Part shown: positions 7,598-9,658 of the stretch, in pieces | Layout of the letters: each line of letters opens with the position of its first letter | How positions within the stretch are numbered: the stretch's first letter is position 1 | NCBI GenBank assembly: GCA_021798635.1 | Contig: JAJZGH010000195.1 | Span: 1-9,658 of the forward strand | Direction: 5' to 3' | DNA from: Planctomycetota bacterium | GTDB taxonomy: Bacteria; Planctomycetota; Phycisphaerae; WQYP01 | DNA length: 9,658 nt | The notes under the pieces: model-generated | Told to the model about the DNA's origin: nothing | Databases searched by the model: none | Seen by the model: only the letters and a program-made list of their open reading frames with translations | Position numbers and translations under genes: made by a program

Positions 7598-9658
7598 ATG
7601 TTGTATCGTTTATTGCAGTCTGTTGCAGCCGTTGGATTCGCTGCGTCGGTGGCATTCTTTCCGGCCCCCTCCCCGGGCGCAACCGCAGCTCAACGTGACG
7701 GCCTGGCGGATCAGATTATTTTTGGAAATCCAGTTTCCGATCACACCCATGACTTGGTGCTGCACCACGGCAAAATCATCACCGGCGGCCTGAGGGAATC
7801 GGCGGTTCGGTTGTTGCCGATGAATCCGCCTGCGGAAAATGGCGGTTATTTAACGCTGACGATGCGGGTAAATCCCACCAAGCGTAATTACATTACCTGC
7901 CAATTCTGGGGTTCGGATTGCGGGCTGGAACGCGGGCGACTGATTTTATCCTGCGATGGCAAGCAGGTCGGCTATCAGGTGCAGGGGGATTATAATACGC
8001 TCAACGGCGCGGAAAATGCCCCGCCTGTTCCGCCTTTCGCGGACCGTTTTTACTATGTCACCACACCGCTGCCCCGGCGCATCACCCGTGGAAAAAAGAC
8101 CGTTCAACTGAAAATTCAGGCCATCGGCCGCGAGTGGCCTTATGGCAGCTACTGGAAGCAATATCAGTACGTGCAGAAACTTCCCAGCTTGGCCATGTAC
8201 CGTTTATTTATCCACACCAATCCCTACTTTGCGCCGCCGATTGGAGATCAGCAGGCACGAGCCTTGCCGCCGGCACCGGTGCGGAAAAAGCCGGGGTTTG
8301 AAGCCATTATTCGATTGAAGAACGCCGTCAACGGCTACGTCCGCGGCATGTTGCGTAACTCCCATCTGCCCGACGGCATGAATCATCTGGATGTGCTGGC
8401 CAAAGCGTACAATACGCCATGGTGCATTGCCTACCATCAGCCTGCGGTGCTCCAGTGGGTGATCCGGGACATTGATCTTCACGCCATCGACGCCGTCAAA
8501 CCCGCCAACAAAGCCGGGGGACGCTGGCAGGCCTTCAGCAACGCGGGCTGGTCCACCTTCGGCCCGGCAGGCGATGCAATTTGTCGGATTTACCGCAACC
8601 TCGGACCGTATCTGCGGCAAAATGTCCGTGCGTACGGCCAAGCTATACCGCGCTTCAAACTCTGGGGACAGGCCTTGCGCAGCGGCAGAGATTTTCTGCA
8701 ATACCATCAACGTAGCTATTCCAATCAGTGCATGATCGTGGAATTTAATTTGTACGCCTGCAACAAGGCCCTGGAGCATATTGATCCGGCTATGGCGTGG
8801 CCGGAACCAGTCGCACTGCACTATTTGAAAATCGCCGTAGGTTTGGCGCCGTATCTGGGCAGCAAAACCGCGAACGGCTGGCAGATGCCCTACGGCAATC
8901 ATTACACCGTCGTCACGCGGGCCGGCTTAACTCGGGAACTTGGCTTTGTGGCCACCTACGGGGAAATACAGGTTTGGCCCTACCGCATGTGGCGGCTAAG
9001 CCACAGCCAACTGATAAAAAAGCAATATGAAAAAATATTCCTGGCCCGCACCTTTTTCCGCTATCCTTCAAGAGATCGTAAAGGCTACCGATGCATGAAA
9101 CTTGAGGAGGTCATCGGATGGCGACATGATCTGTATCCATCGATTATCGCCTATGGTGACCCCAGTTCAGGATGTCTGATGCAAGCGGCGGCGGCGTTGG
9201 GCATGTCCTGCCCCCAGGCCGTGGGATACGCCAAACAATGCCTCGCTGATAACCAATTTTTCCGGGCTGAACAGCAAGCCCCATCACAATTCTTCCGCGG
9301 CACAACCGTCTTGACCGCATTATCCGTTCCGCAGGAATATGCGAAAGTCACCGCGATGCCGGCCGTCCCATACCGCCTGCCCATGAGCCACGGCCAGCCC
9401 AACTTTGTCTGGACTGATCCGCAGGATGGCGTGGTGGTGATCAAAAACGGCCACGATCGTCTGTGGGCGTCCTTGTATTATCGTGCCCAGGGGGGAATAA
9501 ATTATCTGGCGCGAGTTCAATTCACCCAGCCCACGATGGACCGGCTCGTCACCATGAATGAGCAGTGCCAGTTCCCTTCCAGCGTCATGTATGGCATTCG
9601 CCAAAACTGGACGGATGTAAATTTTCGCCCCGGCTACACCCGGCAGGATCACGCGCAA
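7598..9658 (+). CDS. Large secreted protein of unrecognised family, possible polysaccharide-active enzyme, 3'-partial
   Basis: The frame is open from base 7487 to the end of the window with no stop, giving at least 687 residues from ATG 7598. Residues 1-30 form a signal peptide (LLQSVAAVGFAASVAFF, probable cut near GATA|AQ). Residues 38-210 are beta-rich, with IIFGNPVSDHTHDL, GGLRESAVRLLPMNPP, ITCQFWGSDCG, RLILSCDGKQVGYQ and ITRGKKTVQLKIQAIG, like a carbohydrate-associated beta-sandwich. A proline-rich linker (about 213-232) follows. Residues 235-555 look helical and rich in Trp, Tyr and His (NTPWCIAYHQPAVLQW, NGWQMPYGNHYTVVTRAGLTRELGF), as in alpha/alpha-toroid lyases and hydrolases. Residues 600-687 are beta again (NFVWTDPQDGVVVIKNG, RLWASLYYRAQGGINYLARV). 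I cannot name a family or catalytic residues. GGAG at 7582-7585 is 12 nt from the ATG and 9 nt from an in-frame TTG directly before it, so TTG 7595 is an alternative start. It begins 107 nt after the PEP-CTERM gene. Confidence 0.82.
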   Translation, partial: MLYRLLQSVAAVGFAASVAFFPAPSPGATAAQRDGLADQIIFGNPVSDHTHDLVLHHGKIITGGLRESAVRLLPMNPPAENGGYLTLTMRVNPTKRNYITCQFWGSDCGLERGRLILSCDGKQVGYQVQGDYNTLNGAENAPPVPPFADRFYYVTTPLPRRITRGKKTVQLKIQAIGREWPYGSYWKQYQYVQKLPSLAMYRLFIHTNPYFAPPIGDQQARALPPAPVRKKPGFEAIIRLKNAVNGYVRGMLRNSHLPDGMNHLDVLAKAYNTPWCIAYHQPAVLQWVIRDIDLHAIDAVKPANKAGGRWQAFSNAGWSTFGPAGDAICRIYRNLGPYLRQNVRAYGQAIPRFKLWGQALRSGRDFLQYHQRSYSNQCMIVEFNLYACNKALEHIDPAMAWPEPVALHYLKIAVGLAPYLGSKTANGWQMPYGNHYTVVTRAGLTRELGFVATYGEIQVWPYRMWRLSHSQLIKKQYEKIFLARTFFRYPSRDRKGYRCMKLEEVIGWRHDLYPSIIAYGDPSSGCLMQAAAALGMSCPQAVGYAKQCLADNQFFRAEQQAPSQFFRGTTVLTALSVPQEYAKVTAMPAVPYRLPMSHGQPNFVWTDPQDGVVVIKNGHDRLWASLYYRAQGGINYLARVQFTQPTMDRLVTMNEQCQFPSSVMYGIRQNWTDVNFRPGYTRQDHAQ

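Noticed and set aside
7542..7598. 18-codon upstream frame whose TGA overlaps the ATG of the large secreted protein (TGATG)
   Set aside because: The overlap could mean translational coupling, but the ATG at 7542 has no Shine-Dalgarno and the overlap is expected by chance often enough.
8204..8902. 232-codon open frame on the minus strand
   Set aside because: It is antisense to the long secreted-protein frame, which has a signal peptide and coherent composition; the minus frame shows no domain.
9320..9658. Open minus-strand frame at the right edge
   Set aside because: Antisense to the continuing secreted-protein frame; no motif recognised.

Overview
The window looks like a chromosomal segment from a bacterium of the PVC group, most likely Planctomycetota (Phycisphaerae-like) or Verrucomicrobiota. 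This is inferred from protein content: a short prepilin-like protein with a GFTLIE N-terminus and a C-terminal FADGHV element, a PEP-CTERM surface protein, and a large secreted protein of unknown family side by side. No rRNA, tRNA, CRISPR array, transposase or phage gene was seen. All genes lie on the + strand.

Left part (1 to about 5022): a compact housekeeping operon. It opens inside a single-chain glycine decarboxylase P-protein (gcvP), whose start lies before the window. The gcvP stop codon overlaps the start of a SEC-C zinc-motif protein (ATGA), and 21 nt after that gene begins a 12-helix major facilitator transporter. An exact 14-nt direct repeat covers the start codons of both downstream genes. 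Only the first copy has a Shine-Dalgarno, which suggests that the SEC-C gene was inserted between the ribosome-binding site and the start codon of the transporter.

Middle (5023 to 5406): a non-coding stretch. Its GC-rich half carries hairpins that could end the operon transcript. Its AT-rich half carries a near-consensus sigma-70 promoter, followed by a leader of about 175 nt.

Right part (5407 to 9658): genes for exported proteins. First is a prepilin-like protein. A 344-nt gap follows with a strong hairpin and an orphan Shine-Dalgarno. Next comes a PEP-CTERM protein whose body resembles DNRLRE/CBM96-type beta-sandwich modules. Last is a secreted protein of at least 687 residues that runs off the right edge. 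It appears to have a beta-sandwich, a helical middle and a second beta region, a layout seen in polysaccharide lyases and hydrolases, but I cannot assign a family. Together these three suggest a cell-surface or polysaccharide-handling locus, which is inference from neighbourhood and architecture.
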